Positions 1 through 6,695 of a stretch of DNA of 6,695 nt are shown here, one piece after another. The stretch's first letter is position 1. Every line of letters begins with the position of its first letter. This DNA comes from Mucilaginibacter sp. (GTDB lineage: Bacteria > Bacteroidota > Bacteroidia > Sphingobacteriales > Sphingobacteriaceae). The position numbers and the translations under genes are program-made. The stretch spans positions 1 through 6,695 of the forward strand of contig JAICXZ010000183.1 in assembly GCA_025934475.1 (NCBI GenBank), written 5' to 3'. The notes under the pieces were generated by a model. The model had not been told where the DNA came from, made no database searches, and saw only the letters and a list, made by a program, of their open reading frames with translations.

Positions 1-887
1 CAGGTCACTTTGTGAAAATGGTGCATAACGGTATCGAATATGGCCTGATGCAACTGATTGCTGAAGCTTATGAGCTGATGAAAAAAGGCCTTAAGATGGA
101 TAACGCTGCTATTGGCGAAGTCTTCACTAAATGGAACGAAGGTCGTTTGCAATCATTCCTGATCGAGATCACCAAGGATATCTTTGCTTACAATGCGCCT
201 GGGACTGATCACTTGCTGATCGACGATATTAAAGACGAGGCCCGTGCCAAAGGTACCGGTAAATGGACATCGCAAGTGGCCATGGACCTGCAGGCACCGA
301 TCCCGACTATCGATACAGCTGTTTCTATGCGCGATTTGTCGAAATACAAACAATTGCGTGAACAAGCGGCTGCTATCTACAGTACCGAAGAACCACAGCT
401 GGATGTAGATACTGAGGACTTCCTGGTGGCTTTGGAGCAGGCATTTTATTTTACAATGATCATCAGCTACGCTCAAGGTATGCACCTGCTTGCTAATGCT
501 TCAGCTGAATACAAATATGACTTGAAGCTTGATGAAATCGCCAAAATTTGGCGTGGTGGCTGTATCATTCGTTCTAAATTCCTGAACGATATCTTCAACG
601 CCTATCAGCATGATGCTAACCTGGCTCACTTGCTATTAGACAGCGCTGTTGAAGAGCAGGTTACCGAGTCTGTAAAAGGAGCAAGAAAAGTTGTTTCTGC
701 TGCTACTGCTGCTGGTGTTGCTGTGCCCGCCTTCGCTGCTTCATTAAGCTATTTTGATAATTTCCGCAACAAGCGGATGCCATCTAACCTAACCCAGGCT
801 CAGCGCGACTACTTTGGTGCGCATACTTATGAGTTGATAGGCAAAGAAGGCGTGTTCCATACACAGTGGACAAAAAAGAATGATTAA
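1..887 (+). CDS. gnd: 6-phosphogluconate dehydrogenase, decarboxylating (C-terminal part)
   Basis: This enzyme oxidatively decarboxylates 6-phosphogluconate to ribulose 5-phosphate with reduction of NADP+ in the cytosol, the third step of the oxidative pentose phosphate pathway. The reading frame is open from base 3 and no start codon is visible, so the gene begins left of the window; 294 residues are seen of a family length near 470. The N-terminal Rossmann NADP-binding domain is missing from view. The first residues read GHFVKMVHNGIEYG, the family's active-site signature, with the catalytic Lys at bases 15-17 and the catalytic Glu at 36-38. The all-helical domain follows, including IWRGGCIIRSKFL. 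The C-terminal tail carries NKRMPSNLTQAQRDYFGAH, which contributes to substrate binding across the dimer. It ends normally and lies 20 bases before zwf, so the two are very likely cotranscribed. The GTG at 12 is an internal valine codon, not the start. Confidence 0.97.
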   Translation, partial: GHFVKMVHNGIEYGLMQLIAEAYELMKKGLKMDNAAIGEVFTKWNEGRLQSFLIEITKDIFAYNAPGTDHLLIDDIKDEARAKGTGKWTSQVAMDLQAPIPTIDTAVSMRDLSKYKQLREQAAAIYSTEEPQLDVDTEDFLVALEQAFYFTMIISYAQGMHLLANASAEYKYDLKLDEIAKIWRGGCIIRSKFLNDIFNAYQHDANLAHLLLDSAVEEQVTESVKGARKVVSAATAAGVAVPAFAASLSYFDNFRNKRMPSNLTQAQRDYFGAHTYELIGKEGVFHTQWTKKND

Positions 888-907
888 AAATTGATCAAGA
901 GACTATC

Positions 908-2422
908 ATGAGTTCAAATTCAACATCAGAACCTACCATATTCGTCATTTTTGGCGGCACGGGCGACCTGAACGCCAGGAAGATCATGCCGGCCCTTTAC
1001 AATCTGTTCCTTGACGGTTGGATGCCAAAACAGTTTTCGATCATTGGCACCGGCCGTACACCACTAACTGATGAGCAGTTCAGGAACAATATGCACGACG
1101 ATATCAACCAATTTTCGCGCAGCGGTAAAGCCGAAGCAAAAAAATGGGAGACTTTCTCGGCGAACGTGTTTTACCAGGCATCGGACGTGAAAGATGCCGA
1201 AACTTACAAGGAGTTTGGTAAAAAGATCGAACACCATAATAAGGAGTGGAAAACGCAGGCTAATGTGATCTATTACCTGGCCGTTGCTCCAAACTTGTTC
1301 CCGGTTATTGCTTCAAATTTGGCGAAAGCTAAACTTGCCGAAGATAAAAACAAGACCAGGATCGTAATCGAAAAGCCTTTTGGGCACGATCTCGAAAGCG
1401 CGAAAGAGCTTAACGCCTTGCTTAGCAACATATTCGACGAATGTCAGATATATCGCATTGACCACTATCTTGGTAAGGAAACTGTTCAGAATATCATGGC
1501 ATTTCGTTTTGCAAACTCCATCATGGAGCCTTTGTGGAACCGTAACTACATTGAATATGTACAGATATCTGTTACAGAACAGCTTGGAGTGGAAGAGCGT
1601 GGCGATTATTATGATGGATCAGGTGCACTGCGCGATATGATCCAGAATCACCTGCTTCAGTTGCTTTGCCACATAGCAATGGAGCCACCAGTTAGCTTTA
1701 ATGCCGACGAAGTGAGAGACCGCAAGGTTGATGTGCTGAAGGCAATGCGTAAATTTAGTCCTGAAGACGTGCGCAGCTCAGCTGTTCGCGGTCAATACGG
1801 CAATGGCTGGATGAAAGGTAAAGAAGTACCTGCTTATCGCGACGAGCCTAAAGTTGACCCGCAATCAAATACCGAAACTTTTGCGGCTATCAAGTTCTTT
1901 GTGGACAACTGGCGCTGGCAGGGTGTACCTTTCTATGTACGTACCGGCAAACGCCTGCATCAAACGTCTTCTGTTATCACCATCCAGTTTAAGGACGTGC
2001 CTCACCTGATTTTCCCAACCGAAGCTGCAGAAAGCTGGCAGCAGAACAGGTTAATTATCAGCATTCAGCCAGAAATGAGTATTCGTTTACAAGTTCAGGC
2101 CAAACGTCCTGGTATCGATATGGTATTGAATGTGGTCGACATGGTATTTGATTATAAGGGCACCTATACACAGCAGGCTCCCGAGGCTTATGAAACGCTA
2201 ATCCTGGATACAATGCTGGGCGACCAAACGCTGTTTATGCGCGGCGACCAGGTAGAAGAAGCATGGGAACTGGTAATGCCAATCCTAAGCACCTGGCAAA
2301 ATAAGAAGAGTCTTAATTTTCCGAACTATTCGGCTGATTCGTGGGGCCCAGAAGCAGCTGAGGCGCTTATCGCCAGGGATGGCTTTAATTGGTTTACGCT
2401 ACCTGTAAACGGTAAAAAATAA
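908..2422 (+). CDS. zwf: glucose-6-phosphate 1-dehydrogenase
   Basis: This enzyme oxidises glucose 6-phosphate to 6-phosphoglucono-1,5-lactone with NADP+ (some homologues also use NAD+), the entry step of the oxidative pentose phosphate pathway. The protein has 504 residues, a normal full length. The N-terminal Rossmann fold shows the dinucleotide-binding loop FGGTGDLNARK (residues 15-25), where the usual GASGDL appears as GGTGDL. EKPFGHD starts at residue 155. The substrate-binding signature RIDHYLGKE spans residues 183-191. The QNHLLQ motif places the likely catalytic base at His248. The C-terminal beta+alpha domain is complete. The ATG at 908 is chosen because it puts the nucleotide-binding loop about 15 residues from the N-terminus, as in the family; the sequence before it has only a weak purine stretch and no clear Shine-Dalgarno. 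It sits 20 bases after gnd and 6 bases before pgl, in a single transcription unit. Confidence 0.98.
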   Translation: MSSNSTSEPTIFVIFGGTGDLNARKIMPALYNLFLDGWMPKQFSIIGTGRTPLTDEQFRNNMHDDINQFSRSGKAEAKKWETFSANVFYQASDVKDAETYKEFGKKIEHHNKEWKTQANVIYYLAVAPNLFPVIASNLAKAKLAEDKNKTRIVIEKPFGHDLESAKELNALLSNIFDECQIYRIDHYLGKETVQNIMAFRFANSIMEPLWNRNYIEYVQISVTEQLGVEERGDYYDGSGALRDMIQNHLLQLLCHIAMEPPVSFNADEVRDRKVDVLKAMRKFSPEDVRSSAVRGQYGNGWMKGKEVPAYRDEPKVDPQSNTETFAAIKFFVDNWRWQGVPFYVRTGKRLHQTSSVITIQFKDVPHLIFPTEAAESWQQNRLIISIQPEMSIRLQVQAKRPGIDMVLNVVDMVFDYKGTYTQQAPEAYETLILDTMLGDQTLFMRGDQVEEAWELVMPILSTWQNKKSLNFPNYSADSWGPEAAEALIARDGFNWFTLPVNGKK

Positions 2423-2428
2423 AAACCT

Positions 2429-3157
2429 ATGAAAATCAACGTTTTTGATTCCGAAAATGAAGTGCTTGAAGGTTTGGCCGACTACTTTGTAGAAGTAGCC
2501 GAGAAATCCATCGAAGAGCATGGTCAGTTTTCGATTGCCTTATCGGGCGGTAATTCGCCTAAAAAACTGTACGAGTTGTTGGCTTCCAAAAAGTACAGGG
2601 GATCTGTGGAATGGAAAAAGGTTCATTTCTTTTTTGGAGACGAACGTTATGTTCCGCACAATAGTCCGCAGAGCAACTACCTGATGGCAAAAAAGGCAAT
2701 CCTGGAACCGCTTGATCTAAGCTATCGTCAGATTTTTCCGGTAAACACTTCGGTTTCGCCAGAGGAGGCTGCTGCAAGATATGCCAACGATATCACTCTG
2801 TATTTCGCTGGTGTGGAACCACGGTTTGACCTGGTGTTATTAGGATTAGGTGATAATTCGCATACGGCGTCTTTATTTCCGCATACGCCAGTGCTCCACG
2901 ATCATTCGGCATCTGTAAAGGCAGTTTATCTTGAAGATCAGCAGGTTTTTCGTATCACGATGACTGCACCGTTAATCAACAAAGCTCACCACATAGCTTA
3001 TTTGGTTTACGGTGATGGCAAAGCTGAGGCGGTGCATCATGTAATTGAAGATAGGGTCGATATTGAAAATTACCCGGCTCAGTTGATCAAACCTGAAGAC
3101 GGCGATCTGCAATGGTTTTTGGATCATGGTGCGGCAGCTTTGCTGAAGAAAAAGTAG
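2429..3157 (+). CDS. pgl: 6-phosphogluconolactonase (DevB/SOL type)
   Basis: This enzyme hydrolyses 6-phosphoglucono-1,5-lactone, the product of Zwf, to 6-phosphogluconate, the substrate of Gnd, so it supplies the middle step missing from the two upstream genes. The protein has 242 residues, normal for the DevB/SOL lactonase family, which shares its fold with glucosamine-6-phosphate deaminase (NagB). Visible motifs are the phosphate-binding segment ALSGGNSPKKLYELL (residues 37-51), FFGDERYVP (68-76) and GLGDNSHTASLFP (139-151). His145 in the last motif is the expected catalytic residue. The more common form of that motif is DGHTASLFP; here DG is replaced by NS, which leaves the His and the following ASLFP intact. 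It starts only 6 bases after the zwf stop, with an A-rich and not a GGAGG-like leader, and is followed by a strong terminator. The full length and lactonase motifs favour Pgl over NagB. Confidence 0.96.
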   Translation: MKINVFDSENEVLEGLADYFVEVAEKSIEEHGQFSIALSGGNSPKKLYELLASKKYRGSVEWKKVHFFFGDERYVPHNSPQSNYLMAKKAILEPLDLSYRQIFPVNTSVSPEEAAARYANDITLYFAGVEPRFDLVLLGLGDNSHTASLFPHTPVLHDHSASVKAVYLEDQQVFRITMTAPLINKAHHIAYLVYGDGKAEAVHHVIEDRVDIENYPAQLIKPEDGDLQWFLDHGAAALLKKK

Positions 3158-3184
3158 GTGACGCACTCGTTTGCAAAAAAAACT

Positions 3185-3220
3185 AAAAAATGCCTCGATT
3201 TTTTGAGGCATTTTTTGTTT
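3185..3220 (+). terminator. Rho-independent terminator after pgl
   Basis: The arms 3185-3198 and 3203-3216 pair over 14 positions, with a single G-T pair (3197 with 3204), around a TTTT loop (3199-3202). The G+C core is TGCCTC/GAGGCA. The right arm ends in six T and the tract runs on as TTTTTTGTTT. The left arm begins with six A, so the complementary strand also shows a hairpin followed by a T run, and the element could stop transcription in both directions. It lies 28 bases after the pgl stop codon and separates the pentose phosphate operon from the NRPS gene. Confidence 0.93.
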
Positions 3221-3374
3221 ACGTCCGTATAAGTAGCTTTCAATATAAGAAAATGGGGATTTAACTGTTGGTATAATAATTGTTATTTTACCACAAAACA
3301 GCCCCGAGAGAATTTGAATTTATTCATAATTTTAGTTAACTAATTGAAAATATTTACTAAGCCCAATTCATAAA
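3221..3374 (+). promoter_or_regulatory. A/T-rich leader of the NRPS gene, probable promoter region
   Basis: This 154-base stretch holds no gene. It follows a strong terminator and precedes a long gene in the same direction, so it must contain the NRPS promoter unless transcription reads through. I cannot assign the promoter with confidence. Bacteroidota promoters resemble TTTG about 20 bases before TAnnTTTG; TAATTTTA at 3327-3334 matches the second element except for its last base, but no TTTG sits at the right distance. A TATAAT at 3272-3277 has no matching -35 element. The bases just before the ATG at 3375 are A/T-rich with no Shine-Dalgarno. Confidence 0.4.
3332..3343. promoter_or_regulatory. 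perfect 12-bp palindrome, possible operator
   Basis: TTAGTTAACTAA is identical to its own reverse complement, with its centre between 3337 and 3338. It ends 31 bases before the NRPS start codon and overlaps the best -7-like sequence (3327-3334). Symmetric A/T-rich sites of this kind are common for dimeric repressors such as the MarR and TetR families, but no regulator gene is in the window and no second copy of the site was seen. The palindrome could also be chance in A/T-rich DNA. Confidence 0.3.
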
Positions 3375-6300
3375 ATGCCGGATTTGATTCTATCAGACGA
3401 AAAATCATACGACGTTGAAATAAGCTACTGGAAAGAAAAATTACGAGGTGCCGGTCACGTGGTAATGCCCACAGATTTTACCAAAACAGGTTCAGTAAAA
3501 AATACCATTACGTCTTTTGAGTTCAATGTTGAGCAACAGTTAGTTGCAAAGCTTGGCCAATTAAGTGAAGAACACGAAGTAAGCCTTTTTGATACTTTGC
3601 TGACTACATACAAAATTCTATTATATCGCTACAGTAGCCAGGAAGACATTTGCGTGGGTACCATTCCTGATAACGCAGTGAAGAATGAGTTGACCAATTC
3701 GGGCAACCCAGCATTTAATACTTTAGCGCTACGCAGCAGCACAAATGGGGAAGAGCTATTTGCCGACCTCCTAAAACGGGTAAAAAATACCACACTTGAG
3801 GCGTTCCAAAATCAAAATATTCCCTTTGATGATGTTGTTAATAATTTGGTTAAAGAAAATAAGGGAGAAAATCCTTTTTTCAATACCCTGTTTGTTTTAC
3901 AGAGTGTTCCAAATAACGACCTGAATGGTGAGTTGGCCAAAAACGACCTAGGATTGGTACTTACAAAGGCCGACTCGGGGTTAAAGGGTAAAATAGCTTA
4001 CAATAAAAATCTCTACAAACTAGATACTATAGAGCGGATGGCAGGACATTACGTTCAATTGCTGCGCTCAATTGTTAACGCACCGCAAACCAAAGTGGGA
4101 GCGTTACCTATGCTGACACCGTCAGAGGAAAACGAGATTCTGGTAAAATTTAATGACACACTGACTTATTATCCTGCCGAAAAGACGATGGTCGATATTT
4201 TCGAAGAGCAGGTAGCCAAAACTCCGGATGCTGTGGCGCTTCGCCAGCACGATAAAACAATGACTTATCGCGAGCTGAACGAGAAATCGAATCAACTGGC
4301 CAATTATCTTGTTGAGAATGGCGCTAAACTAGCCGATAATATCGGATTGATAACCGGGCGTAATTTCAACATGATCGTCGGCATGTTTGGCATCCTGAAG
4401 GCAGGCGGCGCCTATGTGCCAATCGACCCGGAATATCCGATCGATCGCCAGGAATATATCCTGGAGAACTCAGCAGCTATCAAGGTGCTGGCTGATGGAG
4501 AATATCCATTAAAAGAACTTCTTCCCGCAGATAAGTTTGTTAAGATCAACGAGCTTGACCTAAGTGGCTATAGCACTGAAAACCTGGGCCTTAAAATAGA
4601 CAGCAAGCAATTAGGTTATACCATTTATACTTCCGGTTCTACCGGCCGCCCTAAAGGTGTGATGATCGAACATCACTCAGCAGTAAATCTCTGTGTCTGG
4701 GTAAATAAGGAATACAACATTGGTACAGATGATCGTTTGCTGTTCATTACTTCCATGTGTTTCGACTTATCGGTGTATGATATATTCGGTATGTTATCGG
4801 CTGGCGGGTCTCTCGTCATAGTCGAGCAGCACGAACTAATGGATGTACCGAAACTTAAGGACATGATGTTGAATTACAAGATCACGTTCTGGGATTCGGT
4901 ACCCACCACGATGGATTACCTGATCCGCGAGTTGGAAAGCCGCGATCAGGATTATATCCAAAACACGCTGAAAGTAGTATTTATGAGCGGGGACTGGATT
5001 CCTGTGAATCTGCCTGATCGCATCAAAAAGTATTTCCCTAAAACACAGGTAATTAGTCTTGGTGGCGCTACGGAAGGTACCGTTTGGTCGAACTACTTTC
5101 CTGTAAAGGAAAAGGTACCGGCTGATTGGGCCAGTATCCCATATGGAAGGCCATTGGCAAATAACTTCTTCTATATCCTGAATGAACAACTGCAACCCCA
5201 GCCAATAGGCGTACCGGGCGAATTATATATCGGAGGTGTAGGTGTGGCCGCAGGTTATGCCAATGACGAAACCAAAACTAACTATTCGTTTGTAAAAGAT
5301 CCATTTAGTGATAAAGCCGGCGGCCGTATGTACCGTACTGGTGACCTGGGCCGTATGATGCCAAGCATCAATATGGAATTCATCGGCCGCAAGGATAACC
5401 AGGTGAAAATTAGGTGCTACCGCATTGAGTTGGGTGAGATCGAAAGCGTTCTGAACCAATGCGATATTGTGCGGCAGGCGGTTGTGTTGGCAAAAGAGGA
5501 TAAGGACAAGAAAAAACGTCTCGTTGCTTATGTAGTTGGCAAAGGAGATTATAGCCGTGATAAGGTAATTGACTTTTTGAGAGCCAAGCTACCCGATTAT
5601 ATGGTGCCAACCCTTTGGATGGAACTGAACGAATTGCCTTTGACCTCCAACAACAAAATCGATAGAAAATCGCTACCCGATTTTGATGCTGAAGAACAGA
5701 TAAAGGATAGTTTTGTGGCTCCTCGCAACGAAACCGAGAAAGTAGTAGCCGAAATATGGCAGGGCGTTCTAAAACTGCAGCGCGTAGGAGTTGAAGACAA
5801 CTTCTTCGATATCGGCGGCCATTCGTTGCTGGCGGTGCAGATCATGACCCGTATCGAAAAGAAACTGGGTAAAAAGATGCCTATCGCCGTACTGTTCGAG
5901 TTTCCGACAGTGGCTAAGCTAACCGCACATATCAGCGAAGAAGATACTAGTAATATCAAGTGGAAGTCGGTGGTGCCGATTAAGACAACAGGAAAGAAAA
6001 CGCCTCTCTATATCGTACATGGCGCTGGTCTGAACGTGTTGACCTTTAATGATCTGGCGTCTCTTCTAGATACTGATCAGCCGGTTTATGGCCTGCAAGG
6101 CCTTGGACTGGATGGCGAGCCCGTAACGCTCGATAGCATTCACGACATTGCCAAACACTATCTCGACGAAGTGGTTAAACATAATCCTAAAGGGCCGTAC
6201 CAACTTGGTGGCTATTCAATAGGAGGCTTTATAGCTCTTGAAATGGCTCGCCAGTTAGAGGCAATGGGCAAAGAGGTGAAGATGTTGGCCATTTTCGATA

Positions 6301-6695
6301 CCGATGCCGATAATTGCCGCGAAATGGAGCCATGGTATATCATTTTGCCAAAGGTTGCACGGCGCTATATGCCGAAGTTCCTTGGTGGTAAAAAATCTTT
6401 CTTCAAGCAGTTGAACGATAAGCTCAATGAAAAGAAGATGACTGTAAACGAACGCCTCGGCTTAAAAGAGAAAACGGAATCGGATGAATATTACGCATTG
6501 CTTGAATCGATCGTTAAGAAATATTTCGAAGCTTTGCATAAATATAAGGTCACACCAGTGAACTTTGATATTCATCTTTTCAAGGCTGACTTTAATGATC
6601 ACTATAACAGCGACGAAGTTTACCTGGGTTGGAAGAAATATACATCGAAAGAAGTGAAACGGTACTTAGTACCTGGTAATCACTTGACTATGATG
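3375..6695 (+). CDS. single-module NRPS: half condensation domain - adenylation - carrier - thioesterase (3' end outside window)
   Basis: The protein activates an amino acid as an adenylate, loads it on a phosphopantetheine arm and releases it through a thioesterase. 1107 residues are seen, with no stop. Residues 1-250 match only the C-terminal lobe of a condensation domain: SYWKEKL (17-23), PTD (32-34), EDICVGT (90-96), FNTLALR (114-120), PFDDVV (150-155). The HHxxxDG lobe is absent. Adenylation domain (about 270-770): TYREL (297), LKAGGAYVPID (341-351), YTSGSTGRPKG (418-428), FDLSVYD (463), GGATE (563-567), GELYIGG (615), YRTGDL (653), GRKDNQVKIRCYRIELGEIE (671), LPDYMVP (739), NNKIDR with Lys761. 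Carrier domain: DNFFDIGGHSL, phosphopantetheine Ser817. Thioesterase: GYSIGG with Ser948, Asp975 and His1103 as the likely triad; perhaps 10-30 residues are missing. ATG 3375 is the first start codon after the in-frame TGA at 3345. The product is unknown; the D464 anchor suggests an alpha-amino acid. Confidence 0.95.
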   Translation, partial: MPDLILSDEKSYDVEISYWKEKLRGAGHVVMPTDFTKTGSVKNTITSFEFNVEQQLVAKLGQLSEEHEVSLFDTLLTTYKILLYRYSSQEDICVGTIPDNAVKNELTNSGNPAFNTLALRSSTNGEELFADLLKRVKNTTLEAFQNQNIPFDDVVNNLVKENKGENPFFNTLFVLQSVPNNDLNGELAKNDLGLVLTKADSGLKGKIAYNKNLYKLDTIERMAGHYVQLLRSIVNAPQTKVGALPMLTPSEENEILVKFNDTLTYYPAEKTMVDIFEEQVAKTPDAVALRQHDKTMTYRELNEKSNQLANYLVENGAKLADNIGLITGRNFNMIVGMFGILKAGGAYVPIDPEYPIDRQEYILENSAAIKVLADGEYPLKELLPADKFVKINELDLSGYSTENLGLKIDSKQLGYTIYTSGSTGRPKGVMIEHHSAVNLCVWVNKEYNIGTDDRLLFITSMCFDLSVYDIFGMLSAGGSLVIVEQHELMDVPKLKDMMLNYKITFWDSVPTTMDYLIRELESRDQDYIQNTLKVVFMSGDWIPVNLPDRIKKYFPKTQVISLGGATEGTVWSNYFPVKEKVPADWASIPYGRPLANNFFYILNEQLQPQPIGVPGELYIGGVGVAAGYANDETKTNYSFVKDPFSDKAGGRMYRTGDLGRMMPSINMEFIGRKDNQVKIRCYRIELGEIESVLNQCDIVRQAVVLAKEDKDKKKRLVAYVVGKGDYSRDKVIDFLRAKLPDYMVPTLWMELNELPLTSNNKIDRKSLPDFDAEEQIKDSFVAPRNETEKVVAEIWQGVLKLQRVGVEDNFFDIGGHSLLAVQIMTRIEKKLGKKMPIAVLFEFPTVAKLTAHISEEDTSNIKWKSVVPIKTTGKKTPLYIVHGAGLNVLTFNDLASLLDTDQPVYGLQGLGLDGEPVTLDSIHDIAKHYLDEVVKHNPKGPYQLGGYSIGGFIALEMARQLEAMGKEVKMLAIFDTDADNCREMEPWYIILPKVARRYMPKFLGGKKSFFKQLNDKLNEKKMTVNERLGLKEKTESDEYYALLESIVKKYFEALHKYKVTPVNFDIHLFKADFNDHYNSDEVYLGWKKYTSKEVKRYLVPGNHLTMM

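Noticed and set aside
12..20. GTG or ATG as a possible start of a shorter gnd
   Set aside because: Both codons fall inside the active-site signature HFVKMVHNG, which needs the N-terminal domain before it, so the frame continues from outside the window.
153..485. Open frame of about 110 codons on the - strand
   Set aside because: It is antisense to the conserved gnd coding region, with no known motif.
1380..1640. Open frame of about 86 codons on the + strand in a second frame
   Set aside because: It is nested in the highly conserved active-site region of zwf and is a frame shadow.
2972..3211. Open frame of about 79 codons on the - strand running through the terminator
   Set aside because: It begins inside the hairpin terminator and is otherwise antisense to pgl, so it is very unlikely to be a gene.
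3272..3277. TATAAT resembling a sigma-70 -10 box
   Set aside because: No TTGACA-like or TTTG element lies at suitable spacing upstream, and TATAAT is expected by chance in such A/T-rich DNA. It is mentioned only under the leader region.
3221..3374. Possible remnant of a condensation N-lobe or a small peptide gene in the leader
   Set aside because: The stretch is too short for a lobe of about 180 residues, has frequent stops, and shows no HHxxxDG-like coding in any frame I read.
4836..5195. Open frame of about 119 codons on the - strand
   Set aside because: It lies wholly inside the adenylation domain coding sequence, whose motifs are intact on the + strand, and its translation shows no recognisable domain.
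5597..5959. Open frame of about 120 codons on the - strand, rich in Ser and hydrophobic residues
   Set aside because: It is antisense to the end of the adenylation domain and the carrier domain. The hydrophobic look is what antisense of this coding sequence gives, and there is no sign of independent expression.

Overview
This window holds the end of a compact oxidative pentose phosphate operon followed by a separately transcribed nonribosomal peptide synthetase (NRPS) gene. Everything reads on the + strand. The organism is probably a member of the Bacteroidota, perhaps Sphingobacteriaceae-like. This is an inference from the gnd-zwf-pgl order, the A/T-rich leaders without a clear Shine-Dalgarno sequence before the start codons, the moderate G+C content (about 39-46 % in the two NRPS stretches I counted) and the general character of the proteins. 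No marker gene here fixes the taxon.

Region 1 (1-3157) is gnd (5' end outside the window), zwf and pgl, with gaps of 20 and 6 bases. Together they encode the oxidative branch: Zwf oxidises glucose 6-phosphate, Pgl hydrolyses the lactone, and Gnd decarboxylates 6-phosphogluconate to ribulose 5-phosphate, giving two NADPH per glucose 6-phosphate. All the catalytic motifs I looked for are present. A strong hairpin terminator (3185-3220) closes the unit.

Region 2 (3221-3374) is an A/T-rich non-coding leader. It holds a perfect 12-bp palindrome 31 bases before the next gene, but no promoter that I can assign firmly.

Region 3 (3375-6695) is an NRPS gene that is still open at the right edge (1107 codons seen). 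Its layout is a C-terminal half of a condensation domain, then a complete adenylation domain, a carrier (PCP) domain and a type I thioesterase that lacks only its last residues. The catalytic N-terminal lobe of the condensation domain, with the HHxxxDG motif, is absent. An in-frame stop at 3345-3347 with no start codon between it and 3375 shows that it is not encoded just upstream. The gene therefore looks like a single-module activate-carry-release enzyme, or one part of a split assembly line, with an unusual predicted substrate pocket. This is the most interesting feature of the window. I found no RNA genes, insertion sequences, CRISPR arrays or other mobile-element signs.
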